From positions 3,472,001 through 3,536,000 of the forward strand of contig NC_019673.1 of assembly GCF_000328705.1 (NCBI RefSeq): a stretch of 64,000 nt of DNA. Reading direction: 5' to 3'. The position numbers and the translations under genes were made by a program. A model generated the notes under the pieces. That model saw only the letters and a program-made list of their open reading frames with translations. It was not told the DNA's origin and did no database searches. This document shows, one piece after another, positions 1 to 27,000 of the stretch (the first letter of the stretch is position 1; every line of letters starts with the position of its first letter). The DNA is from Saccharothrix espanaensis DSM 44229. GTDB taxonomy: Bacteria; Actinomycetota; Actinomycetes; Mycobacteriales; Pseudonocardiaceae.

Positions 1-53
1 GGTGCCGGAGGCGCGCTGAGCATCACCGATCCGTCAGCGTGCGGTCAGCGCGC
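1..53 (+). other. Window edge: possible end of an upstream gene and a hairpin
   Basis: One frame closes with TGA at 17-19, so an upstream + strand gene may end here, but only five codons are visible. An inverted repeat with 9-bp arms (11-19 and 45-53) and a long loop could terminate that gene. Both calls rest on very little sequence. Confidence 0.2.
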
Positions 54-109
54 GCCGAAAGCATTGACCGACTGGGGCCCACCCCACCGCGAGGGTACGG
101 AGAACCGAA

Positions 110-337
110 GTGACGAACCCCTTTGACGACCAGGACGGCCGGTTTCTCGTGCTGGTGAACGACGAAGGCCAGCACTGCCTGTGGCCGGCGTTCGCCCGCG
201 TGCCCGCCGGCTGGACCGTGGCACTGGAGGAGACCACGCGGGACGCGGCGCTGTCCTTCGTGGAGGACAACTGGACCGACATGCGTCCGCGCAGCCTCCG
301 CGAGGCCCACGAGGCCACCGAGAGCAAGGCGAGCTGA
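110..337 (+). CDS. MbtH-like protein (first of two)
   Basis: MbtH-like proteins are about 70 residues long and bind NRPS adenylation domains, helping them fold and activate amino acids. This 75-aa protein shows the family hallmarks: NDEGQ followed by LWP near residues 18-25, PAGW near residues 32-35, and the C-terminal WTDMRPRSL block. The GTG start at 110 has a GGAGAA ribosome site about six bases upstream. Its stop overlaps the start of the ABC gene by one base, so the two are translationally coupled. It lies on the opposite strand from the large NRPS genes here and 3.7 kb from their own MbtH, so it may serve an NRPS system left of the window. Confidence 0.95.
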   Translation: MTNPFDDQDGRFLVLVNDEGQHCLWPAFARVPAGWTVALEETTRDAALSFVEDNWTDMRPRSLREAHEATESKAS

Positions 338-1281
338 TGGACCTCGCGATCGAAGTCTCCGGCCTGCGCAAGACCTACGACAAGACCGAGGCGCTGCGCG
401 GCATCGACCTGTCCGTGCGGACCGGCTCGGTGCTCGGCGTGCTCGGCCCCAACGGCGCGGGCAAGACGACCGCCGTCCGGGTGCTGGCGACCCTGCTCGT
501 CCCGGACGGCGGCACGGCCCGGGTGGCGGGCTTCGACGTGGTGAAGCAGCCGCGCGAGGTGCGCCGCCGGATCGGCCTGGCCGGTCAGAACGCCGCCGTG
601 GACGAGCTGCTCACCGGCCGGGAGAACCTGGTCCTGCTCGGCCGGCTGCTGCACCTGGGCGGCGCGGGCGCCCGCAAGCGCGCGGGGGAGCTGCTGGAGC
701 GGTTCGACCTGGTCGCGGCGGGCGACCGCCCGGTGGGCACCTACTCCGGCGGGATGCGCCGCCGGCTGGACCTGGCCAGCTGCCTGGTCGGCAACCCCCA
801 GGTGCTGTTCCTGGACGAGCCCACCACGGGCCTGGACCCGGCCAGCCGCCAGTCGCTGTGGAACACCGTGCGCGTACTCGTGGACGAGGGCGTCACCGTG
901 CTGCTGACCACCCAGTACCTGGAGGAGGCCGACTACCTGGCCGACCAGATCGTGGTCATCGCGGCCGGCCAGGTCATCGCCGACGGCACCCCCGACGAGC
1001 TCAAGCGCAAGGTGGGCCAGGAGTGGCTGGAGGTCGCCGTCGCGCTGCCCGACCGGGTGCCCGACGCGCTGGCCGCGCTCGGCCCGCTGGCCATCGACGA
1101 ACCGACCGCGGACGCCACCAGGGGTCTGGTCAAGCTGCAATTGAAAGACGGTATGGACGGCATCGCCACAGCGGCGGTCGCGCTTCGGGATGCCGGAGTG
1201 GACGTGGCGGACTTCTCGCTGCGCCGACCCACCCTGGACGACGTGTTCTTCAACCTCGTCGGACACCCGACGGAGAAGTAG
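337..1281 (+). CDS. DrrA-type ABC transporter ATPase
   Basis: This 314-aa protein is the nucleotide-binding subunit of a drug or peptide exporter of the daunorubicin-resistance (DrrA) type. Walker A GPNGAGKT is at residues 37-44, the signature TYSGGM at 135-140 and Walker B VLFLDEP at 156-162. The switch position is TTQYLEEAD, with Gln in place of the usual His, as is typical of DrrA proteins. The C-terminal part after about residue 220 resembles the extension found in this subfamily. The ATG at 337 overlaps the mbtH stop. DrrA ATPases normally sit next to a DrrB permease. None is found here, so the ATPase must pair with a permease elsewhere or the permease has been lost. Confidence 0.93.
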   Translation: MDLAIEVSGLRKTYDKTEALRGIDLSVRTGSVLGVLGPNGAGKTTAVRVLATLLVPDGGTARVAGFDVVKQPREVRRRIGLAGQNAAVDELLTGRENLVLLGRLLHLGGAGARKRAGELLERFDLVAAGDRPVGTYSGGMRRRLDLASCLVGNPQVLFLDEPTTGLDPASRQSLWNTVRVLVDEGVTVLLTTQYLEEADYLADQIVVIAAGQVIADGTPDELKRKVGQEWLEVAVALPDRVPDALAALGPLAIDEPTADATRGLVKLQLKDGMDGIATAAVALRDAGVDVADFSLRRPTLDDVFFNLVGHPTEK

Positions 1282-1307
1282 GGACCACCTAGCAGGAAGG
1301 AACCGCC

Positions 1308-1400
1308 GTGCCCCAGCGCACCCAGAACTTCGCGGGCAGCCGCGCGCTGTCCATGAGCAGGCACCAGACCCGCGCGGGACGGCGGGGGGCGCGGGCATGA
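1308..1400 (+). CDS. Possible 30-aa peptide coupled to the antiporter gene
   Basis: A short frame begins with GTG at 1308, eight bases after an AGGAAGG ribosome site, and ends with TGA at 1398-1400. It overlaps the antiporter ATG at 1397 in an ATGA arrangement. The predicted peptide is strongly basic in its C-terminal half (about eight Arg) with no recognisable domain. The antiporter start itself has no good ribosome site, so translation of this peptide could deliver ribosomes to it. It could be a coupling leader, a small protein, or the relic of a lost permease gene. No homology is claimed. Confidence 0.4.
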   Translation: MPQRTQNFAGSRALSMSRHQTRAGRRGARA

Positions 1401-2659
1401 GCGACCTCCTGGTGCGCGTGGGGCACGTCGCCGCGGTCCTCGCGGTGGTCCTCGTCGCCGCCTACCTGGGCCGCCGCGCGGCCCGCGCGGCGCGGCAGCC
1501 CGAAGTGATCGGCGAGATCCTGGCGGGCATCCTGGTGGTCCCCGCGGTGCTCGCGATCGGCGGACCGGACGGGCTCGCGCGGGTGCTGCCCGGCGACGTC
1601 GTCGGCCCGCTCAAGACGCTCGGCCAGGTCGGCCTGGTGCTGTTCCTGGTCGGCGTGGCGCACGAGCTGCGGCACGGCAAGTCCGGGCTCGGCGCGAAGG
1701 CCGTGGGCTGGGTGACCGCGGGCTCGTTCGTGCCGGCGCTGCTGGCGGGCCTGGGGATGGCCGCCTGGGTGCTGCTGGCCGCCGACCCCGACCTGCGCGG
1801 CACCGCGCCCGCGCCCGCCCTGGTGCTGATGGTCGCCGTGGCGCTGAGCGTGACCGCCGTGCCGGTGCTGGCCCGGATCCTGGAAGACCGTCGGATGGTG
1901 GACAGCCCGTCGGGCAAGCTCTCGATGGCCGCCGCGGTCGTCACCGACTCCGTGGCGTGGGTGCTGCTGGTCGTCGCGGTCGGCATCTCCGGCGGCGTGC
2001 TCGTCTCGCTGGCGCTGCTCGCGGTCGGTGTCGCGGTCACCGTCGTCGGCCGGATCCTGCTGCGCGGCAAGACCCCGATGGCCGCCGCCGAGCGGTTCCC
2101 GAAGTCCACCGGCCTCGCCGTCTCCGCGCTGGCGCTGCTGCTGGCCTTCCAGTTCGAGCACTGGGGCCTGACCGCCGTGTTCGGCGCGTTCGTGGTGGGG
2201 CTGGCGCTGCCCGCCGGGCCCTGGACGACGGTGGTCCGGCCGGTGACCAACCTCGGCCGGCTGCTCGTGCCGGTGTTCTTCGTGGTGGCGGGCATGGGGG
2301 TGGCCAACGCGCCGCGCGCCGCCGTGCCGTGGGCCGCCATCCTGATCGCCCTGGCGCTCGCCGTCGTGGGCAAGATCGGCGGTGGCTACCTGGGGACGCG
2401 GCTCGCCGGGCAGGACCGGCGCACCGCGCTGACGGTGGGCGTGCTGATGAACACCCGCGGCCTGACCGAGATCGTCGTGCTCCAGGCCGGGTACAGCGCC
2501 GGACTGCTGTCCGTGCAGCTCTTCCTGGCCCTGGTCGTGATGGCCCTGGTGACCACCGCGATGACCGGCCCCCTGCTGTCCCTGATCGAACGCCGCGCGC
2601 GCGTCAGCGCCGCCGCGACCCGAGAGCTCGTTCCCGACTTGCCAGGCGGTAGGCCATGA
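1397..2659 (+). CDS. Cation/proton antiporter, CPA2 family
   Basis: This 420-aa protein has about twelve hydrophobic segments across nearly its whole length and matches the Na+/H+ or K+/H+ exchanger fold (KefB/NapA-like). Family marks include the QPEVIGEILAGILVVP block near residues 34-50, alternating Gly/Ala-rich helices, and the MNTRGLTEIVVL block near residue 355. Similar antiporters accompany mbtH genes in glycopeptide-type NRPS clusters, so a role in self-protection or pH and ion balance during peptide production is plausible but inferred. The start at 1397 overlaps the upstream short frame. The stop overlaps the flavin reductase start by four bases. Confidence 0.9.
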   Translation: MSDLLVRVGHVAAVLAVVLVAAYLGRRAARAARQPEVIGEILAGILVVPAVLAIGGPDGLARVLPGDVVGPLKTLGQVGLVLFLVGVAHELRHGKSGLGAKAVGWVTAGSFVPALLAGLGMAAWVLLAADPDLRGTAPAPALVLMVAVALSVTAVPVLARILEDRRMVDSPSGKLSMAAAVVTDSVAWVLLVVAVGISGGVLVSLALLAVGVAVTVVGRILLRGKTPMAAAERFPKSTGLAVSALALLLAFQFEHWGLTAVFGAFVVGLALPAGPWTTVVRPVTNLGRLLVPVFFVVAGMGVANAPRAAVPWAAILIALALAVVGKIGGGYLGTRLAGQDRRTALTVGVLMNTRGLTEIVVLQAGYSAGLLSVQLFLALVVMALVTTAMTGPLLSLIERRARVSAAATRELVPDLPGGRP

Positions 2660-3177
2660 CCCAGTCGCTCCCCGTCATCCCGGTTGCCGAGTTCCGCACC
2701 CTGATGTCCCACTTCCCGACCGGCGTCGCGATCATCACCACGACGGCCCCGGACGGCGAGCCGCGCGGCATGACGGTGTCCTCGGTGTGCAGCGTCACGC
2801 TGTCGCCGCCGACCCTGCTGGTGTGCCTGCGCAACGGCAGCCCCACGCTGGAGGCGGTGCTGGGCAGCGGCACCTTCGCGGTGAACTTCCTGCACGGCGA
2901 CGCCCGCCCGGTGGCCGAGCTGTTCGCCTCCGGCGCGCCGGACCGGTTCGACCTGGTCCCGTGGCGGCAGCCCGCCGGCGCGGCCGGCCCGCACCTGGTG
3001 CAGGACGCCCACGCGGTGGCCGACTGCCGGGTCAGCCGCACCGAGCCGGTCGGCGACCACACCGTGGTGTTCGGCGAGACGTTCCAGGTGGTGCGGGAAC
3101 CCGGGCACCTCCCGCTGCTCTACGGCCTGCGCGAGTACCAGGTCTGGCAGGCGGACAAGTCCGCCGAGAGCCGGTAG
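2656..3177 (+). CDS. Flavin reductase-like FMN-binding protein
   Basis: This 173-aa protein belongs to the short-chain flavin reductase family (HpaC/DIM6/NTAB), which uses NAD(P)H to make FMNH2 or FADH2 for two-component monooxygenases and halogenases. The N-terminal FPTGVAIITT segment, the GMTVSSVCSVTLSPPTLL flavin-binding segment (about residues 38-55), the FAVNFLHGD segment and a C-terminal LLYGLREYQ are typical, and the length fits. No flavin-dependent oxygenase or halogenase lies in the window. Its partner should be encoded to the left, which again hints that this gene run is the tail of another cluster. ATGA overlap with the antiporter. Confidence 0.92.
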   Translation: MTQSLPVIPVAEFRTLMSHFPTGVAIITTTAPDGEPRGMTVSSVCSVTLSPPTLLVCLRNGSPTLEAVLGSGTFAVNFLHGDARPVAELFASGAPDRFDLVPWRQPAGAAGPHLVQDAHAVADCRVSRTEPVGDHTVVFGETFQVVREPGHLPLLYGLREYQVWQADKSAESR

Positions 3178-3199
3178 CGCCGGAGGTCGGCCACCCGCC

Positions 3200-3246
3200 G
3201 CGCCACGATCGCCCCGGCGGAGCCCCCGCCGGGGCGATCGTGGCGC
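3200..3246 (+). terminator. Strong hairpin after the flavin reductase gene
   Basis: A perfect inverted repeat has 21-bp arms (3200-3220 and 3226-3246) and a five-base loop. It starts 22 bases after the flavin reductase stop. There is no T-run, as is usual for actinobacterial terminators. It ends 13 bases before the next gene start. Confidence 0.85.
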
Positions 3247-3259
3247 TAGCCTCGGTACA

Positions 3260-3925
3260 GTGCCGAATTTCTCGCCAGTGATGTGCAGGATCGGTCCGCC
3301 GGGCGGGGAGTTCACCCTCTGGCCGGTCGCCGCGGTCGACGGGACCTGGCTGCACCTCGACGGGACCGCCGACCAGCACGACGTGGGCAGCGCGTTGTGC
3401 GCCCTGTACTTCGCCGGCGGCGGGTCGACCGCGGGCAGCACCGACGAGGCCGTGCACGAGCTGATCGGCTTCGACACCCTGTACGCGCCCGGCGGTTTGT
3501 TGCTGCGCGACAACGGCACCAGTGTCGAACCGGGCCCGCGTTCGGAGCTGTTCGCTTGGCGCACCTGGCTGGCGGCGCTGTACCGGGCCGAGATCGATCT
3601 GGGGCCGGGGCCGTGGGTCGAGTACGTGGGCCCGGGAATGGGCGCGGAAGTGGGCGCGGAAGTGGGTCCGGAAGTGGGTCCGGAAGTGGGTCCGGACGTG
3701 GGTCCGGACGTGGTGCGCGTCTGGCCGGGGGAGGGGCGCGCCGGGCCGTACGTGGACGTGGCGCGGCAGGCCCTGCCGGGGATGCTGAGACAGGTGCAAC
3801 GCGACCTGACGGGGTTCCTGGGTGCGTTGCGGACGTGGGCGGCCACCCACTCGCCGGACCAGACCGAACTGCTCGTCGCCGCGGTCGACGCGGGCCTGGA
3901 GATCACCGAACCCCTCCCGCTGTGA
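3260..3925 (+). CDS. Hypothetical protein with a tetrapeptide repeat
   Basis: I do not recognise this 221-aa protein. The N-terminal 125 residues look like a compact soluble domain rich in Trp, Gly and acidic residues. They are followed by six tetrapeptides of the form G-A/P-E/D-V (about residues 127-151), then a helical C-terminal part. No signal peptide or membrane segment is visible. The GTG at 3260 has no ribosome site and lies about seven bases after a TAGCCT box, so the mRNA may be leaderless. An in-frame ATG at 3281 is the alternative start. It stands alone between two hairpins and has the codon use of its neighbours, so it is probably a real gene. Confidence 0.75.
   Translation: MPNFSPVMCRIGPPGGEFTLWPVAAVDGTWLHLDGTADQHDVGSALCALYFAGGGSTAGSTDEAVHELIGFDTLYAPGGLLLRDNGTSVEPGPRSELFAWRTWLAALYRAEIDLGPGPWVEYVGPGMGAEVGAEVGPEVGPEVGPDVGPDVVRVWPGEGRAGPYVDVARQALPGMLRQVQRDLTGFLGALRTWAATHSPDQTELLVAAVDAGLEITEPLPL
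3640..3711 (+). repeat. Six in-frame copies of a 12-bp repeat
   Basis: The unit is GGGCGCGGAAGT or GGGTCCGGAAGT/GGACGT, repeated six times without gaps at 3640-3711. Copies pair off (1-2, 3-4, 5-6 identical), suggesting stepwise duplication. It encodes alternating Gly/Ala/Pro-acidic-Val tetrapeptides inside the hypothetical gene and keeps the frame. Confidence 0.95.
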
Positions 3926-3997
3926 GCCGACCTCACCCGGCCGTGCGGCGATCGGAATTCCTTGTCGCAGAGCCACGTTCGGCCGGCTTGAATGACC

Positions 3998-4035
3998 GCG
4001 GCCTGGTGCCGGGACCGATCCCGGCACCGGGCCGC
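3998..4035. terminator. Bidirectional terminator between convergent genes
   Basis: The inverted repeat has 17-bp arms (3998-4014 and 4019-4035), one G-U type mismatch and a four-base loop. It lies between the stop of the + strand hypothetical gene (3925) and the stop of the - strand mbtH (4040), so it can end transcription from both sides. Confidence 0.85.
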
Positions 4036-4039
4036 CACC

Positions 4040-4231
4040 TCACGCCATCGCGTCGCGCAGGGACTTCGGCCGCATGTCGGTCCACACCTCGTCGACGTGG
4101 GCGGAGCACTCGTCCAGCGTGCCGGTCTTGCCGTCCGCGACCCACCCCGCCGGGACCGGCTGGTGGGCCGGCCACAGCGAGTACTGGCCCTCGTCGTTGA
4201 CCAGCACCTGGTAGGCGATGTCAGACCTCAT
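4040..4231 (-). CDS. MbtH-like protein of the NRPS operon
   Basis: This 63-aa MbtH-like chaperone is the last gene of the NRPS transcription unit and should assist the eight-carrier assembly line. It shows NDEGQYSLWP near residues 11-20, PAGW, and the C-terminal WTDMRPKSL block. The ATG at 4231 has an AGGAGG site nine bases upstream. A GTG nine bases earlier would sit directly on that site and was rejected. Its start overlaps the end of the MFS gene by 11 bases, so the two are coupled. It differs clearly from the other MbtH at the left edge in its N-terminus and central region. Confidence 0.96.
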   Translation of the reverse strand: MRSDIAYQVLVNDEGQYSLWPAHQPVPAGWVADGKTGTLDECSAHVDEVWTDMRPKSLRDAMA

Positions 4232-5449
4232 CGGGAACACCCTCCTGATCGACTTTCCTGGCTGAATAGCGCCGCAAGGTCGGACTGACCGTCACGAACG
4301 CGGTAATCACGGCGATCCCCACGGCGCAGACCAGGACGGCCCGGTCCGCGGAGAAGGCTTCGGTGAGCGTCCCGCCCACCAGGGGCCCCAGCGCGCCCGC
4401 CGCGCCGACCACGACCGACAGCACCCCGCTCATCCGCCCGCGCAACTCGTCGGGCGTCAGCAGCAGCTGGTGCGTCGAGATCGTGGTGTTCGCGGTGGGC
4501 GCCAACAACGTCATGAGCGCGAACAACCCGCCCATCACGATACCGTCGGACACGAAGTAGGCGATGGGCGTCAGCAGCGTCAACGCCCAGAACACCGACG
4601 CGATCGAGATGAATGGCCCCAGCGCGCGGTGTAGCCACGGCGCGATCAACGCGCCCACCACACCACCGACACCGAGCATCGCGGCCATCACGCCGATCAT
4701 CGCGGACGACACGCCGCGTGCCTCCGCCAGCACGATGACCACCAGGTAGAACGCGGTGAAGAACAGGTTCAGCACGACCGCGCACAACGCCGTGACCCGA
4801 ACCTCCCGCCGCTGCCACACCCACCTCAGCCCGTCGCCCATCTCCCGGACGAAGTGCTGCCGGTTGACGACGGGTTCCCTGGGCGGCACCCGGAGAAACG
4901 CCAGCGCCACGAACGCCAGGCAGTGCGTGATCAGGTCCAGCAGGAACGGCAGCCAGCGGGTGAAGGCGAACAGCACGCCGCCCAGCGTGGTGCCGACCGT
5001 CTGGCCCAACGACGACCGCGCGGCGTTCATCGCCACCGCCGTCGCCAACTGCTCCTCCGGCACCAACCGGGGCAGGCAGGCGTCCTCGGCGGGTTCGAAC
5101 AGGGCACGGGCCACGCCGAGCACCGCCGCCACCGCCGCCATGTGCAGGAAGGACGGCTCGCCCACGATCAACGCGATCACCAGCGACGCCAGCGCGACTG
5201 CCTGCGCCGCCTCGCACGCCAGCATGATCCGGCGCCGGTCCATCCGGTCGACCAGCACCCCGGCCGGCACGCCGGCGAGCAGCTGGGCGGTGGCGTCCAC
5301 GGTGAGCACCAGGCCGGACGCGACCGGCGAGCCGGTGATCGCGAGCACCAGCAACGGGAAGGCGATCATCGTGGCCGAGAAGCCGACCTCGGCGACCGCC
5401 TGCCCGCCCCAGAGCAGCGTGTAGTTCCGGTTGCGCGCCAACGAGACGG

Positions 5450-5453
<4 letters not shown>
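4221..5453 (-). CDS. MFS exporter, EntS-like
   Basis: This 410-aa major facilitator protein has about twelve membrane segments and resembles the EntS/MFS_3 group that exports siderophores and peptides. The N-terminal [18 protein letters not shown] segment and the loop motif [11 protein letters not shown] (about residues 61-71) are characteristic. Its GTG start overlaps the NRPS-2 stop by four bases (GTGA), and its end overlaps the second mbtH. This tight coupling argues that it exports the peptide made by the two synthetases. Confidence 0.93.
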
Positions 5454-24034
<18,581 letters not shown>

Positions 24035-24037
24035 GGT

Positions 24038-27000
24038 TCACGCTTCCCGGTCGATGAGGGCTTCGAGGTCGGCCAGCACCAGGTCCTCGACCAGGTCGGC
24101 GAGACAGGACACGGTGCGGGCGGTCAGCACGTCCCGCGGGGACAGCTCGACGGCGAACGCCGCCTTGGTCCGGGACGTGATGCGCAGGCTGCGGATCGAG
24201 TCGCCGCCCAGCGCGAAGAAGCTGTCCTCGACACCGACCCGGTCGACGTCGAGTTCGTCGGCCCAGATGGCCGCGATGGCCTCTTCGGTCTCCGTGCGGG
24301 GGGCGACGTACTCGGTGGAGGTGACCGCGTCGCGCTCGGGCGCGGGGAGCGCGACGCGGTCCAACTTGCCGTTGGCGTTGAGCGGCAGACGATCCAGTGC
24401 CACGAACGCCGTAGGAACCATGTGTTCGGGCAGCGCACTCGAAGCGTGACCGCGCAGTTCCGATACCTGCACGTCCCCGTTCGGCACGTAGTACGCCACC
24501 AAACGCTGTTCCTGCTCCAGCACAACGACCTGGGCGACGGCAGGATGCGCACCCAGGACGGTTTCGATTTCGCCGAGTTCGATCCGGAAGCCGCGGATCT
24601 TCACCTGCTGGTCCGCCCGGCCCAGGTAGTGCAGCTTCCCGTTGAGCCATTTGCCGAGGTCGCCGGTCCGGTACATGCGAGTACCCGCTGTGCCGTAAGG
24701 GTTTGCGAGGAACCGCGAGGCGGTGAGCCCCGGCCGGTCGAGGTAGCCCCGGGCCAGGCCCGGCCCGGCCACGTACAGCTCACCGGTCACACCCGGCGGT
24801 ACCGGTTCGAGGTCGTCGTCGAGCACGTAGACGCGGAGGTCGGGGATGGGTTCGCCGATACTTCCGTCGGCCTCGGTGTAGGTGACGTGGACGGTGGTCT
24901 CGGTGATGCCGTACATGTTGATGAGGGCGCCGCTGCCCTGCCAGTCCTTGACCTTGTGCAGGTCAAGGGCCTCGCCGCCGAAGATCACGTACCGCGGGTC
25001 GGGCTGCTCGGGCACCAGTTGGTAGAACGCGGAGGGGGTCTGGTTGAGCACGGTGACGCCTTCGTCGCGCAGCAACCGGGCGAACTCGGCGGGCGATCGG
25101 GAGATCTCGTACGGCACGACGACGAGTCGTCCGCCGTGCAGCAGCGGGCCCCACAGCTCCCAGACGGAGAAGTCGAAGGCGTAGCTGTGGAACAGCGTCC
25201 AGACGTCGTTCTCGCCGAACCCGAACCAGTGACTGGTCGCCGAGAACAGCCGAATGACGTTGCCGTGCGGGATGACGACGCCCTTGGGCCTGCCGGTCGA
25301 CCCTGAGGTGTAGATCACATAGGCCGCGTTGTCCGGCGTCAGCCGCACGTCCGGCGCCACCACCGGACATCCGGACACATCGGGCATCGCGTCGAGCACG
25401 GCCACGGGCTTCGCGTCCGCGATGGTGCCCGCGATCCGGTCGGCCGGGTATGCCGGGTCGATCGGCAGGTACGCCGCCCCCGCCTTCAGCACGGCCAGCA
25501 CCGCCACGACCAGGTCGGCGCTGCGCGGCAGCACCAGCGCCACGAACCGCTCCGGCCCCGCGCCCAGCCCGACCAAGTGGTGCGCCAGCTGGTTCGCGCG
25601 CTCGTCCACCTGGCGGTACGTCAGGGAAACGCCCTCGAACGTGACCGCGGCGGCGTCCGGCGTCCGGGCCGCCTGGGCGGCGAACAGCTCGGGGATGGTC
25701 GAGGACGGCTCGCCGGCCGCCTGCCCGTTCCACTCGACCAGCACCTGCCGGCGCTCGGCCTCGGACAGCCACGGCACCCGCGCCACCGGCCGGTCCGGGT
25801 CGGCGACCAGGCCGACCAGCAGCGTCGTGAGCCGCTCGCCCAACCGGGCCACGGTGTCCGCGTCGAACATCGCCGGCTCGTAGCCGAGCAGCACGCCCAG
25901 CCGGTCCGCCGGGTAGACGGTGGCGCTGAGCGGGAAGCTGGTCATCTCGACCGCCTCCAGCTCCCGCAGGCCCATCCCGTCGGCGAGGTCGGCCGGGTAG
26001 TTCTCGAAGATCACCGCGCTGTCGAACAGCCCGGTGCCCGCCTCGACCCCGCTCCACGCCTGGAGGCTGGTCAGCGGGACGTGCTCGAACCGGCGCGATT
26101 CCGCCTGCGCCGCCTGGAGGTCGCGCAACCAGTCGGCGACCGGCCGCGCGCCGTCGACCTGGACCCGCACCGGCAGCGTGTTGATGAAGATGCCGGTGAT
26201 GGCGTCCACGCCGGGCAGGTCCGGCGGCCGGCCGGAGACCGTCGCGCCGAAGCACACGTCACGCTGCCCGGACGACCTGGCCAGCAACAACGCCCACGCA
26301 CCCTGCACGATCGCGCTGGGCGTGACCCGGTGCGCGCGGGCGAACTCGTAGAGCCGCGCCGAGTCCGCCTCGGTCAGCTCCACCGAGAGGCGGGCCGACG
26401 ACGTCGCGGAGCCGGTGCCCGGCCGGTCGGCGGGCAGCGGCGTGGGGGAGTCGAACGAGCCGAGCACCTGCCGCCAGTGCCGTTCCGCCGCCTGGTCGTC
26501 CTGCGCCGCCAGCCACGCCACGTAGTCCCGGAACGGCCGCCGCTCGGCGGGCTCGCCCAGCACGTCGGACAGCACCTGGAACACGCTCCAGCCGTCCAGC
26601 AGCACGTGGTGGAAGGTCCACAGCACCCGCACCGACTCCGCCGACAGCCGCACGATCGCGACCCGCATCAGCGGCGCGACCCCGAGGTCGATCCCGGCCG
26701 CCTTGTCCTGCGCCAGCAACGCGGTCAGCCGCGCGGCCCGCTCGGTCTCGTCCAGCCCGCTCCAGTCGAGGAACGTGAACGGCACCTCGGCGCGCTCGTG
26801 CACGACCTGCAACGGCTCGCGAACGTCCTCCCACAGCACGGAACTGCGCAACACCGGCGTCCGGTCCACGACCCGTTGCCACGCCGCCGCGAACGCCCCG
26901 GAGTCCGGCACGCCGTCCACCACGAAGGTGGTCTGCTGGAAGTACACGCCCTGCTCGCCCAGGCCGTGGAACACCATGCCGGCCTGCATCGGCGTCAACG

